Translations under genes and position numbers: made by a program | The notes under the pieces: generated by a model | The model's input: only the letters and a program-made list of their open reading frames with translations | Told to the model about the DNA's origin: nothing | The model's database searches: none | Assembly: GCF_015210005.1 (NCBI RefSeq) | Contig: NZ_MU158698.1 | Span: 2,574,227 to 2,638,226, forward strand | Length of the DNA stretch: 64,000 nucleotides | Source of the DNA: Sphingobacterium hungaricum | GTDB taxonomy: Bacteria; Bacteroidota; Bacteroidia; Sphingobacteriales; Sphingobacteriaceae | Direction: 5' to 3' | Part shown: positions 55,922 through 64,000 of the stretch, in pieces | Layout of the letters: each line of letters opens with the position of its first letter | Numbering within the stretch: the first letter of the stretch is position 1

Positions 55922-56012
55922 AATTAAATAATCAATTGTAATAACAATGGTTAATATCTACTTAATCGATTAATCAAAAAAACGGTGGGTTGAGTACTTA
56001 TGTTTTTTGACA

Positions 56013-56866
56013 ATGTGTTGGGTTGGGTCCGGATATCCAGACATTACAGATGAGGTCGATGACACTGGAGGAGGAGGCAGTGGCAGCCTTGGGGAAAACC
56101 CTAGGGTATATGATTGCGTTCGAATTTTAAACGGTAGCGCTTATATTGATAAATGTGGTAAATGTGTTGGAGGAACAACAGGTATTAAAAGCTGTGTCGA
56201 TAATTTTAATGAAAAAATAGACGATGAAGAACTTCCAGATTGTATGGAAGAAGTATTAAATTCTTTAAGAAAACTAAGCGGTAATAGTGTAGCGGATATT
56301 ATTCAAAAATTTGCTGGTGAAGTCCCTGGATATAATCTAAAATTTGCACAAGAATTAAAAAATGGTGCGGATGGGCTGACACGAGTAGCATGGGTAAATA
56401 ATGTGATAAAAGATGGTTATGTCACAATCAATTTTAACACCAATAGAGATGTTTTAAAAAACGTGACTGACATGGCGACAGCTACAACTATACTGCACGA
56501 ATCGGTGCATGCCTTTCTGTACACCTATTACAAGGACGACCCTAAAAGCGCGACAGCTACTTATCCAGAACTTTTTAAGAAGTATATTTTTAAAAAAGCT
56601 GGAATTAACAGTAACACAACTCAGCACAATTAGATGGCAAAAACGTTTATCAATGATATTGCAGCATCATTGATGCAATATGGAAGGAAAATGAAATATA
56701 CAATTGATGACTTATTCTACAAGGATCTGGCATGGAAAGGTCTAACCGCACGGATGCCTTCAAAAGCCTTAGTGATAAAGACAAGAAGAGAATAACAGAT
56801 ATAATAAAAGCAGAACAATATGGAATTCAAAATGTTGCACCAAAAGGAAAAAAACTGGGTTGTTAA
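56013..56866 (+). pseudogene. Dead HExxH metallopeptidase (toxin-like) gene
   Basis: The frame from ATG 56013 has a Cys-rich linker (YDCVRILNGSAYIDKCGKCV, GGTTGIKSC) typical of Bacteroidota secreted toxin-like proteins. It continues with TTILHESVHAFLYTYYKDD, containing HESVH, a zincin HExxH. At NTTQHN the reading ends with TAG (56634-56636, just before ATGGC), where homologues have QHNEMA. The frame then continues MAKTFINDIAASLMQYGRKM and, after a shift near 56740, TDAFKSLSDKDKKRITDIIK to a stop at 56864-56866. The Glu of the third zinc ligand is thus the stop. It is dead. The N terminus may be incomplete, too. Confidence 0.55.
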
Positions 56867-57347
56867 TAGTCTGAGCATGAGTTTAGTAATGATTTTGCTT
56901 CTTTCTGCTTGTCAAAGTACAAAAAGATATCTTAACAGCAGGGGGTACGAAATTATTCATCATAATCAGGATAAGTCTGTCCAGCATGTTCCTTTATTGG
57001 TACATGGGAAAATTACGATAAGTGAAACGGGTAAAAAAGTTGCTTTTGCAACATTACGTTTTGAATCAAACAAAGGTAAGGTTTATAATGCCAAAGCGGA
57101 TAAAAGCGGATTTTATAGCATAAAGTTTGATAAAGAATATTTCGAGGGAAATGTCGACGTAGAAGGAAATGGGAGTTCGTTTACGGTAGAGGATATATTT
57201 TTTGGTTACTCAGATGCCAGTGAATTTAATATTATGTTATATAATTATGACAAGCCTGGTAATTTTGTTGTTCTCAACAAAAATGACATCATTTCTATAA
57301 GGGAAAGAAGCGCAAAGGGAGATAGTCTGAAAATTGAATTGAAATAA
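56832..57347 (+). CDS. Lipoprotein with carboxypeptidase-regulatory-like fold (171 aa)
   Basis: The gene overlaps the end of the dead metallopeptidase frame. The signal peptide ends LLLSAC (Cys27) after NSLSMSLVMI; mature text includes HGKITISETGKKVAFATLRF, ESNKGKVYNAKADKSGFYSI and KFDKEYFEGNVDVEGNG, the beta-sandwich pattern of carboxypeptidase-regulatory-like (CarboxypepD_reg) domains. It may be a surface protein that protects from or attaches the neighbouring toxin-like protein; this is speculation. ATG at 56832 is chosen because the 56820 start sits in the toxin frame with no other support. Confidence 0.55.
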   Translation: MLHQKEKNWVVNSLSMSLVMILLLSACQSTKRYLNSRGYEIIHHNQDKSVQHVPLLVHGKITISETGKKVAFATLRFESNKGKVYNAKADKSGFYSIKFDKEYFEGNVDVEGNGSSFTVEDIFFGYSDASEFNIMLYNYDKPGNFVVLNKNDIISIRERSAKGDSLKIELK

Positions 57348-57417
57348 TATAGGCAACTTAGATCTCAGTTTATTGAAAAAATAGACCGGTGGAATTGTAA
57401 CTAAAAATAAGAGACTT

Positions 57418-57665
57418 TTAGACTGCCAATCTTTCTTTTTCCAGCAAAATCTCTTCGATCTGCTTAGGGGTTTTATACCCCAGGGCAGAATGTGTTCTTT
57501 CGGTATTGTAAAATGCCTCAATATATCCAAAGACCTCCAATTTAACCGACTGCTGATCCATGAATTTTCTATGATAAACCGTTTCAGCCTTTGACGTCTT
57601 GAAAAAGCTCTCAGCTACTGCATTGTCCCAGCAATTCGCCTTCCTGCTTATACTTTGAAGTATCC
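57418..57665 (-). mobile_element. IS3-family transposase tail (truncated)
   Basis: The minus-strand frame reads SISRKANCWDNAVAESFFKT, SKAETVYHRKFMDQQSVKLE, VFGYIEAFYNTERTHSALGY and KTPKQIEEILLEKERLAV, ending TAA at 57418-57420. RKANCWDNAVAESFF and ER.HSALGYKTP are the C-terminal DDE-domain signatures of IS3/IS150 OrfB. Only about 80 residues remain; OrfA and the N terminal half are missing. A CCTGTCC..GTCCCCC region at 57663 may be the former IS end. Confidence 0.85.
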
Positions 57666-57686
57666 TGTCCAGCGTCCCCCAGAACT

Positions 57687-57725
57687 AAAAACTAAGAGCA
57701 CTCAGAAAAGTGCTCCTAGTTTTTT
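57687..57725 (+). terminator. Hairpin terminator near the IS fragment
   Basis: GAGCAC/GTGCTC core with outer ACTA/TAGT pairing and a T6 run to the right (57720-57725). Confidence 0.6.
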
Positions 57726-58275
57726 ACCGCTGTTAGTTACTTGGTATCTCACCTTTGTCGAACTTTCATGATATAGCTGATCAAGGGGGAAAGACGTGCA
57801 GATGAGATAGTTGGAGGAACTAACGGACGAGATGTTGTGAATAGAGCTATAAACTAATCCCAACCCAAATATGCATCTCTCTACGATTAGAACAGAAAAT
57901 CAGGTTCTAAGGAGTCATTGTGTGCATAAGCATGAAAATGTACTGCGAGAATATTAGGTCGTCTGCTAAACCAATAACAGTGCAAAATAGCTTTAATAAA
58001 GCGGCCTTATCTGCCTGTTTAAAACCATGGACTGCTCTTTGTTTCTCTGCTACAAGAAATGAATCAACAGCCAAGTTACTTCGCCTGTCTGATACGCCCC
58101 AGCGCGCACGCTCTAGCGCCCAATAAAAAACTGCATAAAATGGGTATCCTTTCTTGCAGAACGGAGCCTCCTGCGCTGCGCCATTTTCCTTGTTCTTTCT
58201 TTTGCTAAATCAAACTTCATGCTCGTGAGCAACTGGCGTTAATTAATTTTTTGTTTTACGCTAACTATAAATGCT
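57726..58275. other. Gene-poor stretch before the JAB gene
   Basis: About 550 bases. The frame at 57920-58126 is not protein-like. The CG-richer part near 58100-58200 is like the leader regions of mobile elements but has no recognised feature. Confidence 0.3.
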
Positions 58276-58737
58276 ATGAAAACTAATTTTATCGCTCATG
58301 AACTTCGCATCTCTTATCACAAAGATGAAAGCTTGTCCGTTTCAGATTTTAAGCGAGTCAATTGTTCTGCGCTCATGGACAATGTGTTCAGGTTGATTTG
58401 GAACAAAGATGAAATAAATGTAAGGGAAAGCTTTTATGCTATTTTCTTTAACAGCAAGCTCGATGTGGTCAGCTACAGAAAGATTGTAGATGGAGGTTTG
58501 GATGCCATATTGGTGGATATCCGCCTGCTGATGTCTACCGGACTGCTGTGCAACGCTGTAAGAATGGCTGTTGCGCACAACCATCCTTCGGGAAATTTAG
58601 CTCCGAGCCGTGCAGACAAGATGCTTACCCAAAAGATCATAGATGCCAGCGCTATTTTAGGGATCGACTTTCTGGACCACATCGTCCTTACGGAAAGCAC
58701 CTATTATTCTTTTAGAGATGAAGGAGATATTTCTTAA
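58276..58737 (+). CDS. RadC-like JAB-domain protein
   Basis: The 153-residue protein has the JAMM metal motif VAHNHPSGNLAPSRADKMLT preceded by VRESFYAIFFNSKLDVVSYR and DVIL-like text (GGLDAILVDIRLLMS), and ends IDFLDHIVLTESTYYSFRDE. The fold is the RadC/JAB zinc peptidase-like domain (His-x-His-Pro-x10-Asp). Short RadC-like proteins are common cargo in Bacteroidota mobile elements and are without proven function. It has no N-terminal helix-hairpin-helix. It is followed by a broken response regulator gene, 5 bases after the stop, in frame relation. Confidence 0.85.
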   Translation: MKTNFIAHELRISYHKDESLSVSDFKRVNCSALMDNVFRLIWNKDEINVRESFYAIFFNSKLDVVSYRKIVDGGLDAILVDIRLLMSTGLLCNAVRMAVAHNHPSGNLAPSRADKMLTQKIIDASAILGIDFLDHIVLTESTYYSFRDEGDIS

Positions 58738-58742
58738 TGTAG

Positions 58743-59354
58743 CTAGAATCTTCATTAAGAAATATAGGGTCAAACGCAGGTTACGTGTACTATTGCGATC
58801 ATGCGTTGACCTGGCTAAATAATGCTATCCGCGACGGCGATCCCTATGAAGTGTTGATTACAGACCTCAGTTTCGAGGAGGATAATAATCCTCAGAAAAT
58901 TTCCCATGGCGTCGATCTTATCAAAGAAGCGCGAGCTATCCAGCCCGATTTAAAGGTGATCGTCTTTTAGGTCGAAAGCCGCCTAAGTATTATAGATGAT
59001 CTATTTAAGGTGCATCGAATTAACGGATATGTGCGTAAAGCAAGGCATGATGCCGACCAACTTAAAAAAACCCTTCGAGCTATACATAACAATAAATCTT
59101 ATCAACCATCCGACGTAAAGCAATCCCTTCGCGATAAGAATTCTTATGAGTTTACAACAGTAGATATTGCCATCATCTCACTATTATATCAGGGCGAGCT
59201 CCAAAAGAATATTCCTGAATGTTTGAAGCGGCGAAACATCAAACCCGCTAGTCTAAGCAGTGTAGAAAAGCGCCTTAACTTGATGAGGGAGGCACTTGGA
59301 TTTACAAAGAATGAGCAGCTCGCCGTGTATTGCAAAGAAAAAGGACTAATCTAA
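58743..59354 (+). pseudogene. Broken response regulator gene (LuxR-like)
   Basis: The continuous frame begins without a start: LESSLRNIGSNAGYVYYCDH, then ALTWLNNAIRDGDPYEVLIT with DLSFEEDN (phosphoacceptor Asp in LITDLSF), DLIKEARAIQPDLKVIVF, then TAG (58968-58970), then VESRLSIIDDLFKVHRINGY and VRKARHDADQLKKTLRAIHN. The HTH part follows (NKKSSLSSVEKRLNLMREAL-like text at the end). This is the layout of a Bacteroidota response regulator in which VFSVE is expected where VF*VE is seen. N terminal half of the receiver is also missing. Probably dead. Confidence 0.6.
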
Positions 59355-59622
59355 TAGAGACTAAGATTCGACGACAATCATTTGTCTTATATATGCTGGC
59401 AATAATGAAGTTAAATTTTACTCATCGATAGCCGAGTGAACAGCAAGTATATTGCCTGAACTATCTGATAATCCGAAAGTAAGCATCCCCTTCAAATCAT
59501 AACCTCACATCTAGGGGGATTACTTCGATGATCTCCTTTTTATTAGATTTTTCCGAATTTCGATTTCCTTCTTTAATTCTTTCGCTTTACGGGAATCCGT
59601 AAAAATTAGTATACAACAGCCC
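59355..59622. other. Intergenic stretch before the last operon
   Basis: No gene seen. It contains the end of the response regulator remnant and an AT-rich promoter region. Confidence 0.25.
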
Positions 59623-59630
59623 CTACTTTT
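59623..59630 (+). promoter_or_regulatory. Promoter -7 element of the vWA/FtsZ-like operon
   Basis: TACTTTTG matches TAnnTTTG exactly. The start of transcription would be around 59637, leaving about 130 bases of leader before the vWA gene. A -33 TTTG is not evident (TTAG at 59604 is the nearest). Confidence 0.45.
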
Positions 59631-59669
59631 GTCTTGTTAATTAACCGAAACAATTAAAAATTGAAAGAC

Positions 59670-59759
59670 ATGGCGTGGGAAATTATAATAATGGTGAAAA
59701 CGGATCGCAGTTACAGCGATCAAAGTAAAGCTTGTTTCTATCAATTTTTCATTAACTAA
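59670..59759 (+). CDS. Possible 29-residue leader peptide
   Basis: ATG 59670 opens MAWEIIIMVKTDRSYSDQSK and then ACFYQFFIN, ending TAA 59757-59759, 11 bases before the vWA gene. It lies in the leader of the operon. Could be a coding leader or chance. Confidence 0.25.
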   Translation: MAWEIIIMVKTDRSYSDQSKACFYQFFIN

Positions 59760-59770
59760 CTTATCCAAAG

Positions 59771-61246
59771 ATGAATATAAAATACGGTGCCATTCTAATT
59801 ATTATAATCACTGTAAGTTGTTTTTACTTGACATGCGACAGTTCAAAAAATCCATTAAATGAAAAGATCAAAAAGTTGACGAGAGACAAGATTTTCGATT
59901 GTGATGATTTTGACCAGATAACTAGTTACGTAGATTCCAATAAGACCGACAGAAAGTTGAAACGCTTTTTTCGAAATGATACTTTAGATCTATCCACATT
60001 AATTTCTGTAATTAAGGAAGATCTTAATGAAGTATCTGTTAACATTGAGAAATGCGTGGAGAGGGGGGTACTATCTGCTCAGATAGAGAGTATAAATGTT
60101 TTTCTGGAAAATTCAGGCAGCATGGATGGATATGTTCGTGGTATTACTGATTATGAATCCGCGCTTTCGGACATTTTAGTAGAAGCAAATCACCATTTTG
60201 GTAAAGATAGAGTGTTTGTCAATTTCATCAATGAAAAAATTTATCCAGCGCAGCTTAATAATATTAATGATTTCTTCAAATCGCTAGAACCACAGAAAGC
60301 ACCCTTTAATGTTGGAAATAGATCGGTGTCTGAATTAAATGAATTATTCAGGCTTATACTCAGTTCTACTGGAACAAATGATATTTCCATCTTCGTATCA
60401 GATTGTATTTACTCTTTAGATAAATCAAATTCAACCTTAAACGCGTTAATGTTCCAACAGAATTTAACGAAATCCGTTTTTTTAGAAAAATCAACTGAAT
60501 TCCCATTTTCGACTTACATATTGCAATTATACTCACCCTTTAATGGTATTTATTATGATCATCTTAATGGGAGAAATCCTTTGAAAAACACGAATAGACC
60601 GTATTACATTTGGATTTTAGGACAAGAGTCGCTACTTAAGCAATTTTTAGCGAAAAAAGATCCAACGGAATATAACGGTTTTGCAAATAGCTATTACCTG
60701 AATATAGCAAAGGAGGCTAATATGCCTTTTGAAGTATTGAGCTCGACTAGTAAGATAGGGAAAAACCGTTTAAATAAATCAGATAATACCATTCTAGAAA
60801 AGGTAGTAATGAAAAATGGTGTGTTTCAATTTGCAATTGCCGTAGATCTATCAGATTATCCTGATAAGACCTCGATCCTCAACAAAATGGCTTATAAAAT
60901 TAGCCCTGGTTTTGAGATTGTAGAAATAAAACTAGTTCCAGAAAATAATCAACCTCAAATTGTCAATCCAAATGAATGGAATAAGATATCGACCAGCGGA
61001 TATTCGCATCTACTTATAGTAAAGAATACAGAGAAGAATTTTTCTTCCAAATTCAATTTAAGTTTTGTGAACAATCTACCTGATTGGGTTAATCAATCTC
61101 ATACTGATGATGATACAGATATTTTGAATACCCTCGATAAGACGTTCGGTCTTAAATATTTGATAACTGGTGTAAAATCTGCTTACGAAACCTTAAATAA
61201 AGGACACGATAATACATTTTCTATTAACCTTACTTTAAATAAATAA
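59771..61246 (+). CDS. vWA-like domain lipoprotein of an FtsZ-like system
   Basis: The 491-residue protein begins with a hydrophobic helix and Cys (ILIIIITVSCFYLTCDSS) that is probably a lipid anchor. From about residue 105 a von Willebrand A-like domain reads INVFLENSGSMDGYVRGITD (the MIDAS DxSxS motif here ENSGS, residues 113-117). FVSDCIYSLDKS near 209 may carry the later Asp. The region 270-470 is beta-rich and specific. The first Asp being Glu or Asn is unusual and may alter metal binding. It is the first gene of an operon with a small membrane protein (starts 2 bases after its stop) and an FtsZ-like protein. It may link the GTPase to the envelope. Confidence 0.72.
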   Translation: MNIKYGAILIIIITVSCFYLTCDSSKNPLNEKIKKLTRDKIFDCDDFDQITSYVDSNKTDRKLKRFFRNDTLDLSTLISVIKEDLNEVSVNIEKCVERGVLSAQIESINVFLENSGSMDGYVRGITDYESALSDILVEANHHFGKDRVFVNFINEKIYPAQLNNINDFFKSLEPQKAPFNVGNRSVSELNELFRLILSSTGTNDISIFVSDCIYSLDKSNSTLNALMFQQNLTKSVFLEKSTEFPFSTYILQLYSPFNGIYYDHLNGRNPLKNTNRPYYIWILGQESLLKQFLAKKDPTEYNGFANSYYLNIAKEANMPFEVLSSTSKIGKNRLNKSDNTILEKVVMKNGVFQFAIAVDLSDYPDKTSILNKMAYKISPGFEIVEIKLVPENNQPQIVNPNEWNKISTSGYSHLLIVKNTEKNFSSKFNLSFVNNLPDWVNQSHTDDDTDILNTLDKTFGLKYLITGVKSAYETLNKGHDNTFSINLTLNK

Positions 61247-61247
61247 C

Positions 61248-61646
61248 ATGAATGATCTTTTCGCAAGTTTGTATGAAAATGGACCTGTTGGTTTTTACGA
61301 TAGTAACTTTTCTCAAGAGATTTTTAGTCAATACCTATATCAGAAATATGGATTGATCTTGTTTTTCTCAATCTTTATATTCTTAGGGTTATATTATAAG
61401 CTTATGGACAAACCGAGGTTTGCAAAAATCCACTATTGGTTTTTGGTCATTATTATCGTAGTGGTGTTTAATTTTTCCTTTTTATATATTGATGCTAAAA
61501 CGCTTTTCGAATCGCAGGGATTTGACTTTGATGGCGAATATACTTCTCTCGCAATAGTAAATAGTATTTATGCTTTATTACTGTTTGTTTTATTGTCATT
61601 TGGATTTAAGTTTATTAGTGTAAACAACTCAAAAATTCCATTCTAA
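61248..61646 (+). CDS. Small integral membrane protein of the FtsZ-like system
   Basis: The 132-residue protein has three hydrophobic segments: GLILFFSIFIFLGLYYKL, FLVIIIVVVFNFSFLYI and SIYALLLFVLLSFGFKFISV. Its soluble stretch is short (MNDLFASLYENGPVGFYDSN). The start follows the vWA stop by one base and the next gene begins 3 bases after its stop, so the three are made together. No family recognised. It may recruit the cytosolic FtsZ-like protein to the membrane, as inferred from position. Confidence 0.6.
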   Translation: MNDLFASLYENGPVGFYDSNFSQEIFSQYLYQKYGLILFFSIFIFLGLYYKLMDKPRFAKIHYWFLVIIIVVVFNFSFLYIDAKTLFESQGFDFDGEYTSLAIVNSIYALLLFVLLSFGFKFISVNNSKIPF

Positions 61647-61649
61647 TCT

Positions 61650-63164
61650 ATGCCGAAATTATATGTATTTGCTATCGGTGGGACAGGTTCCCGCGTGGTA
61701 AAATCCTTAACTATGCTTTTAGCATCGGGAATAAAAACAAATTACGAGATCGTTCCGATAATATTAGATCCAGATGCAGCTGCAGCAGACGTGGAGAAAA
61801 CAACACGAATTCTAAATAATTACAAAGCTGTGCACAAATATGTAAATGTGAGTAGTGCAGACTCATTGTTTAAGAACAAAGTTGAGTCTTTGGGTGATGT
61901 AGTAAATCCAAAAACAAACGAACATATCTCCAACGAATTTAGGTTAAACATCAATAATCTTAATGGAGGTTCTTTCAGAAGTTTTATCGACTTCAATTTA
62001 TTAGAGAAGAAAGGAAACAATCAGGCGATGATTGAATTGTTGTTTTCCGATCAGAATTTAGATTTAGATTTGGAAGTTGGTTTTCAGGGAAATCCAAACA
62101 TTGGTTCTGTTGTTTTGAACAAATTTGTAGACTCATCGGAGTTTGCACAGTTTGCCCAAAACTTTACGGATCAGGATCGTGTTTTTATAATCTCATCCAT
62201 TTTTGGAGGCACGGGAGCCGCAGGCTTTCCGCTCATTTTGAAAAATATTAGAGAAGGTCATGTACAAGGGCATAATTTTGAACATCTGAAGAACGCTGTC
62301 GTAGGAGCTGTTACGGTATTACCTTATTTTAAACTGGATGGTGATGCGGATGAAGCAATTCAGAGTGCCACCTTCATTTCTAAAACTAAAGCTGCACTTA
62401 GTTATTACCATACCAATATTACTAAAGTTGATTCAATCAATTCATTATACTACATCGGTGATACTGCAAGTAATAACTATAAAAATATTGTGGGCGGGAG
62501 TGAACAAAAAAATGATGCACATTTTGTTGAACTAGCTTCTGCCATAGCTGTCTTGGACTTTGCAAGTGATGACAGCTTGAGTTCATATGGCGGGCGGGCA
62601 GTTGGCGCAAAATATAAAGAATTCGGAATTGATAGTATCGATAGCAGTAATCCAGTTATTACTTTTCCCAATTTAGCACTTTCTACACAAAATTTGATAA
62701 AAGAAAGCCTTTCGCAGTTATTTTTTACCTGCTTATATTTGGATAATGAACTGTCCAACCAAATGAAAGCTCCATTTGCGGCTAATCAGCCCGTGTTTGA
62801 TACCAACTTTTTGTCCTCTCATTTTTATCAATCTCTGAACGGTTTTCTAAAAGAATTCAAGATTTGGCTAGGCGAATTAAAGCGTAACAAAGTAAGTTTT
62901 GCCCCCTACGATTTTCATGTTGAATCGGATTCCATTGGCAATGTTACTGGATTTACAACAAACAGACGAGACATTTTTACGCTATTAAACGGTGTGGCTA
63001 CGAAAAGTACTGGTCTTAATTTTTTTAAGAACAGAAGTTATGACGTGATTACTGCTCAGTTAAGCACACTTTCTAAAAACAGAACATTTATCAGTGCGGA
63101 ATCAAAATTGTTGGAGCTGTTTACAGAAGCAACCAAACAAAGTATTAACAAAGAATTATTTTAA
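61650..63164 (+). CDS. FtsZ/tubulin-like GTPase of a membrane-remodelling type system
   Basis: The 504-residue protein opens with KLYVFAIGGTGSRVVKSLTM, the Rossmann GTP-binding G(G)TGSR loop at residues 9-15 found in tubulin-like proteins. The tubulin signature follows at about 186-192: IFGGTGAAGFPLIL, in a G-G-T-G-A-A-G form as in FtsZ (GGGTGTG). NIREG and LKNAVVGAVTVLPY follow. The central and C-terminal parts are family-specific. It is likely a self-assembling cytoskeletal GTPase. Makarova and Koonin (2010) described such FtsZ-like families in operons with vWA proteins, which agrees with its neighbours. Real assembly is untested. Confidence 0.75.
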   Translation: MPKLYVFAIGGTGSRVVKSLTMLLASGIKTNYEIVPIILDPDAAAADVEKTTRILNNYKAVHKYVNVSSADSLFKNKVESLGDVVNPKTNEHISNEFRLNINNLNGGSFRSFIDFNLLEKKGNNQAMIELLFSDQNLDLDLEVGFQGNPNIGSVVLNKFVDSSEFAQFAQNFTDQDRVFIISSIFGGTGAAGFPLILKNIREGHVQGHNFEHLKNAVVGAVTVLPYFKLDGDADEAIQSATFISKTKAALSYYHTNITKVDSINSLYYIGDTASNNYKNIVGGSEQKNDAHFVELASAIAVLDFASDDSLSSYGGRAVGAKYKEFGIDSIDSSNPVITFPNLALSTQNLIKESLSQLFFTCLYLDNELSNQMKAPFAANQPVFDTNFLSSHFYQSLNGFLKEFKIWLGELKRNKVSFAPYDFHVESDSIGNVTGFTTNRRDIFTLLNGVATKSTGLNFFKNRSYDVITAQLSTLSKNRTFISAESKLLELFTEATKQSINKELF

Positions 63165-63174
63165 ACCTAGATTA

Positions 63175-64000
63175 TGGCCAAAGTATTTCGATTATTTGAA
63201 GGTGCGGGCGTGACCCATTGGGAAACCCGTGCTGGTGATTATAACAATAATGTCGTCAAAGATATCCAAGGAGCAGACGGAGACAAAAGTAAAAATTTAC
63301 CTACCTCGATCCCTTCTCCATTTGCTAGATTAGACCTATTCAGTTCCGCCTTCGACTATTTTGAGAATCCAGCAGTTCAGTTAGATGGAGACACCAATAA
63401 CCATCGCATTGTTAGTGAGTGTCTAGATTTACTCGAATTGTTATATAACTACGACAATTTAGCCGATAGAATCCGCATAGTTTCTTGGGATAGAAGAGTT
63501 GATTTACCATTGCTACAACAATCGAGTTTCGATGGTCATCAGTTGTTGGTTAAGACCTTGTCATTGTTTTTAAATCAAGATAGAAAAGCATTTAATTTTG
63601 ATTCTATTAATCGTTTTTACATTATCTATTTTGATGGTTTCATTTTAGGAGGTACATCACCCAAAACGTTGGTGTTTACTACTGCAAATTCAAAGAAGTT
63701 TGCTCAAGTCACAGTAGAGAATGATACTTTGTTTTCGGAGATGATAAAACCTTTATATAAGAGGAATAGAGGATTTGTTAAGTACCTAATTTCCTTATTT
63801 AAGGAATACGATGTATTGAAAGAGAAAATGACCGAGCTTGATGCGTACATCAGAAGAAATTTTGTACAAATACGTGCGAGCGATCAGGCATTCTATCGAG
63901 AATTGGATGAAGTCGATGTACGTACGATTAATGAATATGCTGAAATTGAATACAATAACACGTTGACACTAGAGTTGTTCGGTGTACCACTTCGCAAAAT
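63175..64000 (+). CDS. Fourth gene of the FtsZ-like operon (partial, unknown)
   Basis: The frame from ATG 63175 stays open to the right edge for about 275 residues: MAKVFRLFEGAGVTHWETRA, GDYNNNVVKDIQGADG, SIPSPFARLDLFSSAFDYFE and DRIRIVSWDRRVDLPLLQQ. It starts 10 bases after the FtsZ-like stop. No known fold is recognised. The absence of a signal peptide suggests a cytosolic partner of the GTPase. It continues outside the window. Confidence 0.7.

Noticed and set aside
57920..58126. 68-residue plus-strand ORF
   Set aside because: Serine- and alanine-rich random-like text; no support.
1..64000. CRISPR array, tRNA or rRNA genes
   Set aside because: No regular repeat-spacer pattern and no cloverleaf or conserved rRNA sequence was recognised on either strand.

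Overview
The window looks like the chromosome of a Bacteroidota member of the Sphingobacteriaceae type, probably Sphingobacterium or a close relative. The DNA is AT-rich. It carries a SusC/SusD pair, fimbrillin-family (Mfa-like) lipoproteins, TAnnTTTG-type -7 promoter elements, a BtgA/BtgB-type mobilisation remnant and an LpxR-type outer-membrane enzyme. No rRNA, tRNA or CRISPR array was recognised. Functional names below come from motif recognition alone; no database search was run.

Layout. 0-6 kb: the tail of an unknown gene, lipoproteins, a YbdG-type mechanosensitive channel, a CsbD stress protein and several decayed fragments. These include a stray copy of the ACR3 gene tail abutting the tail of a penicillin-V-acylase-like hydrolase. 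6.3-14.6 kb: an operon susC-susD-metallophosphoesterase-endonuclease/exonuclease/phosphatase, divergent from a TetR regulator. A perfect TGAAY-N4-RTTCA palindrome lies in front of each transcript. 15.1-16.4 kb: decayed mobilisation genes. 16.6-20.6 kb: an erythromycin-esterase-like protein without its histidines, and a sulfatase. 21-23.7 kb: an arsenic operon (arsR, a DUF6428-like gene, arsC, acr3) with two ArsR-type operators. 24.5-32.4 kb: a DUF389 membrane protein, an AgcS symporter with NhaA, and a fused HAD phosphatase/GT20 enzyme, together suggesting a salt and compatible-solute district.

32.8-49.7 kb is a fimbrial (surface adhesin) district. It has three cassettes, each a small 55-59 residue peptide gene followed by a fimbrillin-like lipoprotein gene. 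Among them lie an OmpA-family protein, a convergent LuxR-type response regulator and TPR-histidine kinase, a GT14 glycosyltransferase, acetyltransferases, and a broken LpxR-like gene. 50.2 kb holds a fatty acid desaturase.

51.4-59.4 kb is a graveyard of mobile or accessory DNA. It contains a truncated primase-like gene, a sigma factor gene cut and joined to a GC-richer SusD fragment, a dead metallopeptidase (toxin-like) gene, an IS3 transposase tail, a RadC-like JAB gene and a broken response regulator. The window ends (59.6-64.0 kb) in an intact operon: a vWA-like lipoprotein, a small membrane protein, an FtsZ/tubulin-like GTPase and a fourth unknown protein that runs off the end. It resembles the computationally predicted FtsZ-like/vWA membrane-remodelling systems and is the best candidate here for a little-studied system.
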